A stretch of DNA of 23,684 nucleotides from Periconia sp. R9002 (GCA_023627715.1 JAMAHW010000180.1:1-23684); one strand, 5' to 3'; positions 11,730 to 22,123 are shown, counted from the first letter of the stretch. Notes: generated by a model not told the origin, from the letters alone. Numbers and translations are program-made.

Positions 11730-14700
11730 ATGTTTCAAGGCTTCCAGGTACAATCTCATTCCCTATTTCAAGATACCCTCCAGAGCTGACACCGCTGAAG
11801 CGCTTCAAAGGCGCAATCGATGCCAGGATAGCAGAAGAGCAAGCCAGGCAGCGTGCATCTACCCAATCCCCCGGATCGCGCTCAGGTTCTGTCCCTCGTC
11901 GATCGAATTCACGTACCGATTCTCCTTCAAAGCGATCCGGGAAATCCAAAGACACCGACGCCAAAGCCGCGCCTGCCGGAAAAGGTCCCGATCCCTCTGA
12001 ATTCGACCCAGAGTTTGTCATAGGAGAGGATGACGAGCAACCAAGTCGGACGGGGACTCCTCGCCCAAAGGAGAAAGTCGAATCAACGGAAACAGCTGCT
12101 AGTGGTGATAAGGCGCAGGAGGAGGATGGGAAACCCGTAGCAAGCGAGGAGAAGCCTGCTACTCCAGAAATTCCTCCAGAAGTGCAGACTCGGTTGCGGA
12201 AACTCGACAAACTAGAGCCAAAGTATACAGGTCAGTTTGTCTGTATGTGACGAAATACGCTGTCTAATATTGTCTACAGAGCTACTTCGTTCGTACCGCA
12301 TCGCCCACGCCCGTGTCAGCCTAATCGAGGCCTTTGAATCCTCCCTTCGCGAGAATACCCCGTTGACCTCTATTAGCGAACCCGCTTCGTTTGTGGAATA
12401 TCTTGGTCAACTGAATGTGAAGAGTGACATGCTTATGGAGGAGCTAAAACGAGTGTCAAAAGAGCGAGATGAAACAAACAAGAAACTCGAAGACGCTGAG
12501 AAGAAAGTTAAAGAAGTGTCAGAAGAAAATGAGAAACTCAAGTCGCAGGTAGCTGAACAAGAGTCATCCAAAGACGATTCCACCGCAACAGAGTCAGCAG
12601 CTCCTTCGTCACCCTCTAAAGAATCCAAGGATACCGCGCCTACGGAGGACGAGGAGTTCTTTTCGTATGACAATGAGTTGCCGAGGCTCCAGAAACAACT
12701 TCAAGAAAGCGAGGAAAAGGTGGAAAAGCTCGAAGAGGACAACAAAAATCTCAAGAGTGAATTGGAAGTTGCTCAGGAATCAGCCAAGTCCTATATGAAC
12801 AATCTAGAGATTGCCAAAAATGATATTTATTCAATGAAGGACAAGAACACGAAAGCGCAAAAGGAGGCTGCAGAACACGAAAAGGAGCTTAACGACACTG
12901 TCCAGGAACTAAAAGCAAAACTCGAAACAGCCGAGAAAGATCTTGTCAAAGAAAAAGAAGAAGTCAGTGAACAGAAGAAGACTGTAAAGGAGTTGCAGGA
13001 GAAGTTAGACTCGACTACGAAGGAATTGGAAGAGTTACACGCAACGAAGGGCGAGGAGATCATCAGTAACCACGGCCAAGAGGCACTCAAAGAACAGATT
13101 GGGAAGCTAGAAAAAGAACTTGGAGAAGCCCGCGATGCTCAGACCAAGGGCGACAAGCGCAATCAGACTTTGAATAGCCTCGTCACCAGTTTACGCGATC
13201 AAGTGAAAGAAGCCGAATCGAAACGCGACAAGGCACTAGCGGATGCGGACCAAGCAAAGAGTGATCTCGAAGCTGCCGATGCGAAGAAAATCAGTCAACC
13301 GGAAACATCATCTCCCCTTCCCACACCGACTGTTGAGAGCGCTCCCACGTCCAATAAGAAGAAGAACAGGAAAAAGAAGAAGGGTGGTAAAGGTGGTGAA
13401 GCTACCCCATCAGAGAAAGCCCCCAGTGAGGCTGGCGACTCAAATGGCCTGTTGAGTCCTGCTACTGCGGAGTTCTCGCCGTCACAATTAGAGGATGCGC
13501 AAAAGACGGTTGCACAACTCAAGTCAGACTTGGAAGCTAAGACCACGACGATTGAGCGCTTGCAGGGTGAAGTTGCCGAGAAGGCAGCATCCATTGATGC
13601 ACTCAACAAGAGGTTGAGGGATGAAGAGGGCATGAAGGAGGAGATTGAGACGTTGAGGCAAGACCTGTTAGATTTCGGCGCAGAACACACTGAGGCCAAG
13701 GACAAAGTCAAGGAGCTACAAGCAGAGAAATCTGCGCTCCAAGAGAAATTATCGTCTTTGGAGAAGGAGATTGCAGAGCTTCGAACCGGAAAAGCTGCAC
13801 AAGCAAGCTCCGAGGAAGAAAAGAAGGCTCTCACCGCGGAATTTGAGAAACTCAAAGCCAGGGCTGATACATTACAAACGGACCTGTCTGTCGCAGAGCA
13901 ACTCGCTGCATCACGTTTCAAGGACCTCACTGACATGCGGGAGATTCTGCAGAAAGCACAACCGGAACTCACCTCGCTTCGCAAAGAGGTTGCCGAGCTG
14001 AAGAGCACCAAGGAGGAACTGTCGTCGAAAACGTCCGAGCTGCGGCGTCTGGAGAGCCGTGAGAAGGATCTTAAAGCTGAAATCGCGACTTACCGCTCAC
14101 AAGTTTCTGACAAAGAAGGCGACATCAAGTCGCTGAATGAGAAACTCAAACAAGAGACCACACAAAGGCTTGCTTTGGAAGAAACGAACCGGAAGATCCA
14201 GAGAGACTTACAAAAGTCTGACAGCGACCGCGATGATGCAAATGAGGCACGCGAAAAGGTTTCAAAGGACCTTGCCAAAGTTCAGGATGAGCTGAAGACT
14301 TCACGTAACAAGATTCGCGACCTGGAGCAAGAAGTCGCAAAATTGGAGCGTGAGGCTTCCGATATGAGAGACGATATTCAACTGAAGTCGGCACAGTACG
14401 CAAGTGCACAGGATCTAATGAACAGCATGCAGGATCAAACTCAGGAGATTGGTACGCAGATGAAGGAGGTGAGAGCAAAGAGTGAAAGCTTGGAAGAAGA
14501 ACTAGCCGATGCTCATCGATTGTTGAGCGAACGAAGCCGCGAGGCAGAGACAATGCGAAGGCTATTGTCCGACGCTCAGGGACGGGCCGATGCTCGCGTT
14601 CGCGAGATGCAAGAGCGACTCGACATTGCCATAGAAGAACGGGAACGAGCGGAAGAACAAGCAAGCACCTTTGGCCGCCGTCGTGCCCGCGAACTAGAAG

Positions 14701-15361
14701 AGTTGAAGCAAAAAGTCCGCGATGCCGAGCGTGCCGCGACACGCGCACAAGAAGACAAGGACGACCTGGCTGCATCTGAGAAGGAGCTCCGTCGCCAAAA
14801 GGAAGACCTAGAACGACGGGCCGCTCAAGCCAACGAGGAGGCCGAAGAGGTTCGCACGGCCATGAGCCAACTCCGCGACGCCCTCGACGACAGCGAAAAG
14901 CAAGCGCGCGATCTAGAAAAAGAGAAGGCCGACTTACGCCGCGCATTCGACGAGACGCAGGGGCGACTCGAGAAGCTGCAGAAATCGAGCAAGACCATGG
15001 CCGAAGAGCTCCGTAGCTTGAAAACTCGCACCACCGATGTCGCCGCATCCACACAGCAATCGTCCAGATCTTCCCTCGAGTCCTCGCGCTCGCGAATTGC
15101 ATCACCAACACCGAAGAGTCAGGCGGGCTCTACGTCACAGCCTGGCGAGGCGATCGATTATGTGTATCTGAAAAACGTGCTGTTGCAATTCCTCGAACAA
15201 AAGGATAAGAAGTACCAGCAGCAACTCATCCCGGTACTGGGCATGCTGCTGCACTTTGATAAGTATGTACCTCCACCACACCGTCTATCCACAAACATAG
15301 CAGCTAACCCCCTCGCAGAAAAGACGAACAAAAATGGATGTCGGTCGTCTCTGCCAGATAA
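11730..15361 (+). CDS. GRIP-domain golgin, Imh1-like coiled-coil Golgi tether, 4 exons, 1157 aa
   Basis: Exons are 11730-11747, 11801-12230, 12280-15262 and 15319-15361; introns are 53, 49 and 56 nt with branch sites GCTGAC, TCTAAT and GCTAAC, and all phases agree. The six-codon first exon gives MFQGFQ, continuing RFKGAIDARIAEEQARQRAS, a typical opening for fungal members. Residues about 20-145 are disordered (SP/RS-rich, then the acidic EFDPEFVIGEDDEQPSR). Residues about 190-1070 are nearly continuous coiled coil, broken near 490-540 by a P/S-rich segment with a basic patch KKKNRKKKKGGKGG. The last 50 residues are a GRIP domain (YLKNVLLQFLEQKDKK, LIPVLGMLLHF, then KWMSVVSAR). GRIP domains bind GTP-loaded Arl1 at the trans-Golgi, the key Tyr being present. 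The final 13 codons depend on the last intron; reading through it would add an unrelated tail. Confidence 0.92.
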
Positions 15362-16108
15362 TCACTACCACTTTGGTCTCGTACTTGTACTATTAAATCA
15401 TGTCTCCATTTTTCTTATCGCCGGACGGATCATCACGCTTGGGCATTGTTCGCGCATTCCCCCAACTTGAGCAATGGCACGTCTACCTTCTCTCTTTTTT
15501 GTATGTCTCTCTTGCATAGCGATTGGTGCTGGAGTTTACCACCCGCGAAGAAAAAATCTCCAACGAATGGAACTGATGGTTTTTCCGAACGGCTGGAAGT
15601 ATGCTTTATTAGCTTCGCTCGAAAGCACATCACCGCACGATTGTTATTTTCATTGTACGTTTATCTCGTGGAGTGGGGCGTTTCTGTTTCCCCACGCCTG
15701 TCTTTTTGCGGAAAGGCTACTATATTTTTTTTCGGAGGTCTTGGGTAGTTATGTATTCTGTATGGGTTGAAGTGGTTGGGGTGAATGGACAGAAGTTTGG
15801 AAGCAGGATGTGGAGAATCTTTTATTTTTTGTTGTGAAGAAGTGAATTATTTGAAACGTCCATGTGCTGTTGTGTACGCTTGTTCAAATCGAAGAATACA
15901 GATGAGGATTTGTTTGTCGCATGCTAGAATAAGCGTAAGGCATTGTATATCGATTGCACTTGGGTTTGTAGGTTTGAGTAGATTTGTCTTGTTATGGGCT
16001 GAAATATAGGGGGCACCTAGGGATCGAAATAGCCAGCGCTCACAACACTTACTATTCCATATACAACGCTCGGTAGGCCTGTTTTTTCTGTTGGATATAA
16101 GTAGATCA

Positions 16109-16171
16109 CTAGGGAAGTGTTTCTATCTATACTTTTCGTATTTCGTTTTTATTCTGCTAGCACTTCCTTAG
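16109..16171. repeat. 11-bp inverted repeat, 41-nt spacing, one mismatch
   Basis: CTAGGGAAGTG (16109-16119) is the reverse complement of CACTTCCTTAG (16161-16171) except for one position, a C-to-T type difference. The spacer is T-rich. It may be a decayed miniature inverted-repeat element or a chance hairpin; no target-site duplication was found. Confidence 0.3.
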
Positions 16172-16340
16172 AATATCTTCGAAAAAACATACTACCTCAC
16201 AAAAAGTGTTTTTACTGAGTAATAAGCAACAAAGTGCGGGATATATCAACCCTCGCGTAAAGAGAAAAGAGGGGAGATAGTAGTAACATTTTTCTAACTA
16301 TTCTGTAGTTTTGCAATAGTGTAAAACAAATCCTAGTATT

Positions 16341-16370
16341 CTACCTCTACGAAAAGTACACGTAAGGTAG
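16341..16370. repeat. Hairpin with 10-bp stem and one bulged base
   Basis: CTACCT-c-TACG (16341-16351) pairs with CGTAAGGTAG (16361-16370) around a 9-nt loop, leaving one unpaired C. It lies in the AT-rich interval with no gene nearby that would need a terminator. Possibly a terminal remnant of a transposon. Confidence 0.35.
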
Positions 16371-16654
16371 GAGACAACAGGTATTCAGGTAGCTAATCAA
16401 ACAAATGAGTCGTATATAAAAAGATAAATGTCAAAATTGAGCTTGGTAGCAGAATGAACACTCAAAACACCTAATCACATCCCAATTTCGACGTCGCAAG
16501 AACGATTTCCATCCTTATCTCTATAGTTCCTGAGGTCTAAAGGTTGCTTAGGATCTCAACTATGGTTGACCTTTTTAAATATCCAAGAGTACGATTTGCT
16601 ATAATCTCTCTGCTGTATATTATATACATGATAACCCGTGCCATTTATTAAACA

Positions 16655-17870
16655 TCAATCCTCCATTCCATTGTACATCATATACAAGGCTGGAATGTGA
16701 AAAGGGTCCTTATTGCGCGTCGAAGCCCACTTGTTTTTTTCTTCCGGGGTAAGGGCGGTGTTATTTGTAGTGTTGCGAGAAATTTCGGTACGGATGGGGG
16801 AGGCCATGTTCGATCCGGCGTACTCAAATTCATCGTAAGACCAGGGGCAGAATTTGGCGTAATATTTTTGCTGCTTCTCCGCAGCACTATGCGTATACGA
16901 ACCGAACATTATCATGAAAATTTGCTCGGCAAAAACGTAAAGGGCGCGAGTGCGCGTGAGGTCTGAAACGGAAGTAGAGATCCAGTCCATATTCATAAGA
17001 ATATAGAAAATTGCGAAGCGGGATGTGTCGGTGAGAGTGTTGTAAAATGGTGAATACGGATGCTTCCCGTAATACATGTTAGTCAAGACTTAACAGGTAT
17101 TCTGTAATCGATCGCGGCGGGGATCCAAGATCCAACATAATCCAACACCATGAACATTTGACTCACACAAGCTCCTTTCGGCGGTATTCCGGATCGAGAT
17201 GCTGCGCGACTCTCTTGGTAAGGACCCATCCGACTCCAGTTGCGGAACCGGGGTAGCAAATGCTTGCTTTATAGGGGCTGGTATCTGACGGGTTGGAGAA
17301 ACCGAAATATACTCCAGGGGTGAAGAGGTCCTGGGGTACGACATCCAGGGATTCGATGTCTGCAATCGTGGGAGGGGTTCCATCTCCTCGGATAGGATTT
17401 CCTTGACCTTGGACATCGTGGGAGGGGACCCGTCATCCCTGGACAGGATCTCCTTGACTTCGGACATCGTGGTATCGTGGCACCTGATATGGCCTTGTAC
17501 CAGTAGTCTTCGGATTCGGAATCGAGGTCTTTTCGCCAACCGGGAGTCATATTCAGGGAGTCGGCATTATAGACAACGTGGAGTGTATCACGAAGACGAA
17601 TTTCGAACAGGGAGGAAGGCAGCCTTATTGGCTATGGAATAACAGGGTAGGATATGTAAGAGTACGTGATGAATGGTCGGTCAAGTGGGGGATCATGCTG
17701 GGTTTTGATGTCTGCGATAGTGCACGGCGTTCCATCATCCTTGGAAAATACTTTCTTGGGTTCGGGTATCGTGGCATCCGACAGGACCTCGTACGGTATT
17801 CTTCTGTTTCCTGGTCAAGATCTTCGCTCGATCAGGAGGCTGTATTGGCAAGTCTCCAATTGTGATACAA
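16655..17870 (-). pseudogene. Decayed, internally duplicated gene of unknown function
   Basis: Coding-like pieces follow each other on the minus strand but change frame. From upstream: DLDQETEEYR, EVLSDATIPEPKKVFSKDDG and TIADIKTQHDPPLDRPFITY (17860-17650, ending at a TAG); a second copy starting near 17630 with LRDTLHVVYNADSLNM, KDLDSESEDYWYKAISGATI; then EVKEILSRDDGSPPTMS, TIADIESLDVVPQDLF, GVYFGFSNPSDTSPYKASIC and GVGWVLTKRVAQHLDPEYRR. A final open piece (about 17062-16655) reads HPYSPFYNTLTDTSRFAIFY through FHIPALYMMYNGMED, then stop; an intron probably precedes it. The two copies align at DNA level, and comparing them shows a 1-nt loss in each copy and an 8-nt gain in the second. Not recognised; sequencing error is the main alternative to true decay. 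Confidence 0.6.
17363..17463 (-). repeat. Tandem 51/50-nt coding repeat inside the pseudogene
   Basis: Unit 1 (17463-17413) encodes SEVKEILSRDDGSPPTM; unit 2 (17412-17363) begins SKVKEILSEE but is one base shorter, which throws the reading out of frame before TIADIESLD resumes in another frame. A more distant third relative (KKVFSKDDGTPCTIAD) lies near 17700-17760. Period 51 is a multiple of three, as expected of a once-coding repeat. Confidence 0.6.
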
Positions 17871-19851
17871 TAGCATACACAATGCTACCAGGGCGTACCC
17901 CGCACGGGAAGGACTGCGTTTCAGATACTTTTGCAAGGACAGGATATACTGAACAATATACGCCAAAATTTACTTGTGTATCCGTCCTGGCCAAGGATGT
18001 GATTGTGATGCACCGAGTCGATACCGCGAGTAATCCAATACTTTGCAAAGATCAATTCATATCTTTGATATTTCGGATACTAAATAACAGTGTGCAGGTC
18101 GTTTTTCATCATGCTGAAGAGTAGAGATGACAAACAAGCAACGCGGGCCGAAGTAAGTTGATGTATAGAAGAATGAACGGCCGCATACTTTAGTTTTTTT
18201 TGTGAGGTTTGAAATGACATGCAACGGCTAGAGATTCCGAGTCCGAGTGGATGGAGGGGAGGGGTCTGGCGTGGAGATAGACTGCGGACTCTGGGGCCAC
18301 CACCGCAACCATTGCCACCCGCGTCGCCGAAATGTACGCCGTAAAAGAAGAAAGCGGAGCACATAAGTTAGATTGTAGGGCCTGCCATCTCTTGACTCTC
18401 GCCCGTAGCCGACCAATACGTTACTAAATTCAAACTGTGTTTGACGTCCGCGACACCGCGCCGGCGTTCGATCAGGTTCACGTCAAGCACCAACTCATCA
18501 ACAACCTCGACCACTTATGGAGAGTTACCGCCGGTCCTATCAGAGTAGCGATTGTAGAGGCATTGGACTCCCGCATAGAAAAAAAAAAGAGTACTGGAAG
18601 GAGCTGGTTTGGACAGACTGAACTGGGTCGAAGTGAGAGTTCGAGGATAAAGCAAAACTGCTTGTAGGTGATCGTCCATGTATCTTAGAAACTAAAAAGA
18701 GTGATGGAACCAGGACAGAAGTTGTGAAAGAAGGGCGCGTGCTATTTATTCGGGTAGTATCACTTGGATAGGTTTGAGTTTGTTCTAGTAGGATAGTCCG
18801 TCAGGGATGGTTTCGATCGTGGATGACTGAGGCTGATAAAGGTGGAGGTACTATTTTGATAGAGAAGTAAGAGTATTTGTCTCGAGAAGCCGGGTAGTGC
18901 GTTGTTCCGCTGTTCCGTTCCCATTTTACACCGATCGGCGATACGGGTAAAAGGTCGCGAAGTCAGCAACCAAGCTCGTAGTGTTTGTCATCGGGTCGGG
19001 TTTGCTGAACTAATGATGGAGCCTGAGACCGGTGAATGGTGTTGAACCGACTGATGGGAGGAGGGCGGCTTGAATTGGTGATCACATAGCGGCGCGCACA
19101 ATTTTAGTAGCCTTGCCAGGCTGATAGCGAGGCCTAGAAAGAGGAATAGCGTCGAAGAGCAATAAAGTAATAGCGTCAAAGAGATGAGGTAATAGAAGAG
19201 AGGGTTGTCATTGGTGTTGATGCGAAGGCAGAACAATGCCTATAAGTGAGAGTACGTAGTACTCCGGAGGGGTACGTTGAGAGTAAGGTGCTGAGTAGAC
19301 CACGAGATACGTAACAGGTACTTTGCGTACATCACGTATAATGAAGAGGAAGGAGAGAATGGTGGGCTGGGCAATCGGCAGATGTGCCAAAGTGAAATAA
19401 CTGTGTCGCTCCTGCCCCATACGCGGCATTGCCCGGTGTTGCAACTTTACAATTGGTGATCTATACATACCTGTATAGGATAAGCAGCTTCGCGGAGTTT
19501 CTCAAAGTCCTATATATCTTGTTACTACACATTGCTGTACAAATAACATGTACACACTTAATTGCACCCCCAACAGAAGAATAAATAAAGCCGAATACTC
19601 TTTTCCCATGCGTGTAGCGCTCGCTTAAACAATATACAACCGCCAGTCAGATATGTGCTAACTATGTACCACAGAAACGCTCCTCACAACAATGTCCATC
19701 ACGAATCCTTAAATTCCCCATATATTCATTCCAATAGCATATAAACATGGAATGCATAGTATAAAAACATTTGTTGAATGCATGAATCGTCGTTGGCGCA
19801 CGTGATATCCGCAAAAAAAATCTCCTGTCCCCACCCTTCAACACCCCCGAG
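17871..19851. other. Gene-poor interval with one coding-like fragment
   Basis: No complete gene was found in about 2 kb. At 17816-18048 the minus strand has a 77-codon frame that may be the worn 5' part of the neighbouring pseudogene. At 18437-18560 both strands look coding-like in composition: plus reads FDVRDTAPAFDQVHVKHQLI, minus reads VVEVVDELVLDVNLIERRRG with a TAA just before it. Neither leads to an intact protein. The rest, to the tRNA terminator, shows nothing recognisable. Confidence 0.4.
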
Positions 19852-19859
19852 AAAAAAAA
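19852..19859 (-). terminator. RNA polymerase III terminator (T8)
   Basis: Eight consecutive T residues on the minus strand begin 4 bases past the tRNA discriminator base. This is a strong Pol III termination signal. No run of four or more T occurs inside the tRNA gene or its two insertions. Confidence 0.85.
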
Positions 19860-19863
19860 GTTT

Positions 19864-20005
19864 TGGACGCTGTGGGAATTGAACCCACGACCACTCACAT
19901 TCTGCATTCGAATTATGCGAAGCGAGTATCATCTAGATAACTGTTAATTGCTGAACTTGTTGAACCCAAGATTGGTTTGTACTTACACCCCTAGACCAAG
20001 CGCCC
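19864..20005 (-). tRNA. tRNA-Ala(CGC) with a 16-nt canonical intron and a 54-nt D-loop insertion
   Basis: Read on the minus strand: acceptor GGGCGCT (20005-19999) pairs with AGCGTCC (19871-19865) using one G:U at 3:70, the alanine identity element, with discriminator A at 19864. TG, D-stem GTC and D-loop TAGGGGT follow; after a 54-nt insertion (19986-19933) the loop ends AT and the stem closes with GAT. Anticodon stem CTCGC/GTGAG encloses TTCGCA, a 16-nt intron after position 37, then T38. Anticodon CGC reads GCG (Ala). The variable loop is TGGTC; the T-arm is GTGGG-TTCAATT-CCCAC. A box TGGTCTAGGGG and B box GGTTCAATTCC are intact. An AT-rich TATA-like stretch lies at 20034-20050, just upstream. 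All standard stems form, so only the D-loop insertion argues against function. Confidence 0.85.
19933..19986 (-). other. 54-nt spliceosomal-intron-like insertion in the tRNA D-loop
   Basis: It begins GTAAGT, ends CTAG, and contains ATTAACA about 11-14 nt before its 3' end, resembling a branch site. Its length matches the 49-56 nt introns of the protein genes in this window. Removing it exactly restores a normal D-loop (TAGGGGTAT). It contains a small hairpin, CTTG...CAAG. TCTAG occurs both just left of the D-loop G-run and at the right end of the insertion, so a duplication of target bases is possible but the boundaries would then not restore G18-G19. Confidence 0.7.
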
Positions 20006-22123
20006 TTGGTTGAATTGATGAAAGCTGTGGTTACAAAAAAATATATAAAGGAATTAAATGTGCTAAGACGCTTAGAAGAGGGGCACAGTGGGATGATGGT
20101 TTGATTGGTTAGATGGATGGTTGGGTTTCTTTGAATTGAATTGTGGGCCAGTGATGGGTGAGCGGCGCCCAACTGACCCGGCGGCCATCGTGGCCTGTAA
20201 TTCGGCGAATCAGAATCAAAGCACAGCGCAAGAGGTTCTGGAGCATTATCCGCACATCTACGAATTGAAACCTTCAAAGGTAACCATGAAACAATCACCC
20301 AACCTCGTAACTGCGCCATGTATTCTATCACGCGTGGGTTGATATATCTATCCTACACTCCCAATACATCACCAGGGGCATTTTCTCGTATACCGTTATT
20401 TTCAGAGATATCAATTCTCAGTATTCATTTTTCCGCTATCGTGAAACCGCAAAACTATTAGAGCGACGTATGTACATGATCACATTTTTCTGTTTGCTTG
20501 ATGCCTCGAGTCCATAACATGCATGAATTCTTTAGGCGCGCATATGTTTAATTCTACCCGTTCAAGATCCGTTTCTCATTCATCCATCATTGTCTCCGCC
20601 CTCAATGGTCATCATCCCATCTCATCCCCACGCGGCGGCGCAGTGCATAGAACCAGACCAGAACACAACCGACAAGCGAACACGGGGCGCGCCATTAGTA
20701 ACACAGACTAAGCTTCTTCCACAATAGCGAATGATATGACATGACACGATGTCACAAGTCGTTAAAGGAAGTCCGCTGGGCGCTCGGACCGGTATCTCGT
20801 ACCGAGTCTGGATGCGGTTATGCTTAAGTTAATGTGGCGGGCATTGCAGAAGGGCGCGTTCTTGATGGCATCAGCTAACTATTTTTACAAGCTTGAAGTT
20901 GTGAGACCGATAATTAATCAGACAGAACAACCTAAGTCAGTGAGTGGAGAGACGTGTGGTATCACGAGCGTGTCGCATATATTGCTTTGTTGAAGTTGTG
21001 CACCTCTCGCAATCATAAACCTCGCGGAAACTAGCCCTGGCCCCTCGATAGCGGAGTTGGACCTGAGCGGGCGCCGGAGACACGAAGGCACAAAGTTTCA
21101 GGGGCTGATGAGCTGATGGATTCGAGGACTTTTAGCGCCGCGCCGCAAAGTCAGCCCTGGATCTTCTCCAAGGGGCACAAGCGAATCATTTGCAAGCAGG
21201 GGGACCCGATTGGCAGGCCTGCGTTTCCCTTTTTCCAACGTCTGCGTGATTTTGCTGGGGGTGCGGTTTATTTATATGGATGGGGGGTTCTCCCGTTGTT
21301 TTGGGTCGGTTCTCGATCTTTCTTTCGCTTTGGTTTTGTTTCTTTCGGTTTTTGTTGCGTTGAGACTTCGAAGACGCAGTCGCTCACCTTTGCATCGCCA
21401 TTTTGGACGTCTAGTGACGAAGAAAAAGACAAAAAAAGAGAGGAATACCTATTGAAAATATCCAGCTATCCGCGCACGAATACGGCGACATTTGGACGCA
21501 TTTTTTCTGGCCTTGTTTGCTTGGTATTCTGGGGTTCGACCGCACTGGTTCTCCGCCCTGCTCCCGAATTGTGGAGTCCTTCATCTCCGTGTTACGCCCT
21601 GTTACCTATATCCTCGAAGAGCGAAGAAAACAGCAGCCTAAACCATAAGGCGAAAATCCCGACATCTCGGAGGATCGAGTAATCGCATGACACAGCAGTG
21701 CTTGCCAATAAGAACGAGCAACGCAATTCATAATAATTTTATGTTGAAATAACAAGTGGGCTCAAGGAACAAAGGCGCAAGACAGAAAGGAGCAGCAGAA
21801 CCTAATCTAGGGGTTTGTCTCTTGTGCGAGTGAGGCTTGATCACTGGGAGTGACTGCCGTATCGGATCGTGGTAACGGAGTGACACAATACGGACACAGT
21901 CATCACAAGCTACATTGAGTAAAACACGGGTATAAAGAACATCACAAGAGACGAAACAATCGGCTAGGAAACAACAAGTGAGGGAAAGAAAGTGACCAAG
22001 AATACTGGAGCCTTCCCTATAAACGGGGCCGACAGCACACAACACGATTCCTCGATCGTACGACCTTTATCTTCCAGTCCACACCAACCACCCGACCCAA
22101 CAAAAACTCTACCCCCTACGAAG
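20006..22123. other. Intergenic interval between tRNA and secreted-protein gene
   Basis: Mostly nothing recognisable. A 188-codon plus-strand frame at 21116-21682 is the longest, but has mixed codon choice, a T-rich low-complexity middle and no family resemblance, so it is not called as a gene. A small dyad CGGTA-TCTCG-TACCG lies near 20790. The last 200 bases form the promoter of the secreted-protein gene. Confidence 0.45.
21931..21937 (+). promoter_or_regulatory. TATA box (TATAAAG)
   Basis: GGGTATAAAGAAC lies 190 bases upstream of the ATG at 22124 and is the best TATA match there. It would imply a 5' UTR of about 160 nt. Confidence 0.4.

Larger units (their letters stand above)
15362..16654. 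other. Gene-poor, AT-rich interval downstream of the golgin
   Basis: The first few hundred bases are T-rich and look like the golgin 3' UTR. The open frames at 15446-15770 have UTR-like codon composition and no introns or homology I recognise. Beyond about 16000 the sequence becomes AT-rich and contains two inverted repeats listed separately. No protein or RNA gene could be supported. Confidence 0.5.

Noticed and set aside
12237..12279. An apparent golgin start at 12237 (MSVCDEIRCLILST)
   Set aside because: This stretch lies within a 49-nt intron (GTCAGT...TCTAAT...CTACAG); the real N-terminus is two exons upstream and gives the expected MFQ...RFKGAIDARIAEEQ.
14146..15111. 321-codon minus-strand frame
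   Set aside because: It is antisense to the golgin coiled-coil exon, whose sense frame gives a clear heptad-rich protein with a GRIP end.
15446..15770. Plus-strand frames just after the golgin, one with a signal-peptide-like start (MARLPSLFFVCLSC)
   Set aside because: They begin about 100 bases after the golgin stop, have T-ending, UTR-like codons, and no family resemblance; most likely the golgin 3' UTR.
16800..16815. GTTCGATCC resembling a tRNA B box on the plus strand
   Set aside because: No flanking T-stem, A box or acceptor stem; it is part of the decayed gene on the other strand.
19933..20331. 132-codon minus-strand frame running into the tRNA
   Set aside because: The tRNA structure and Pol III signals explain its downstream end; the rest has no coding features.
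21116..21682. 188-codon plus-strand ORF
   Set aside because: It has mixed codon usage, a T-rich low-complexity core and no recognisable domain or intron signals; kept only as part of the intergenic description.
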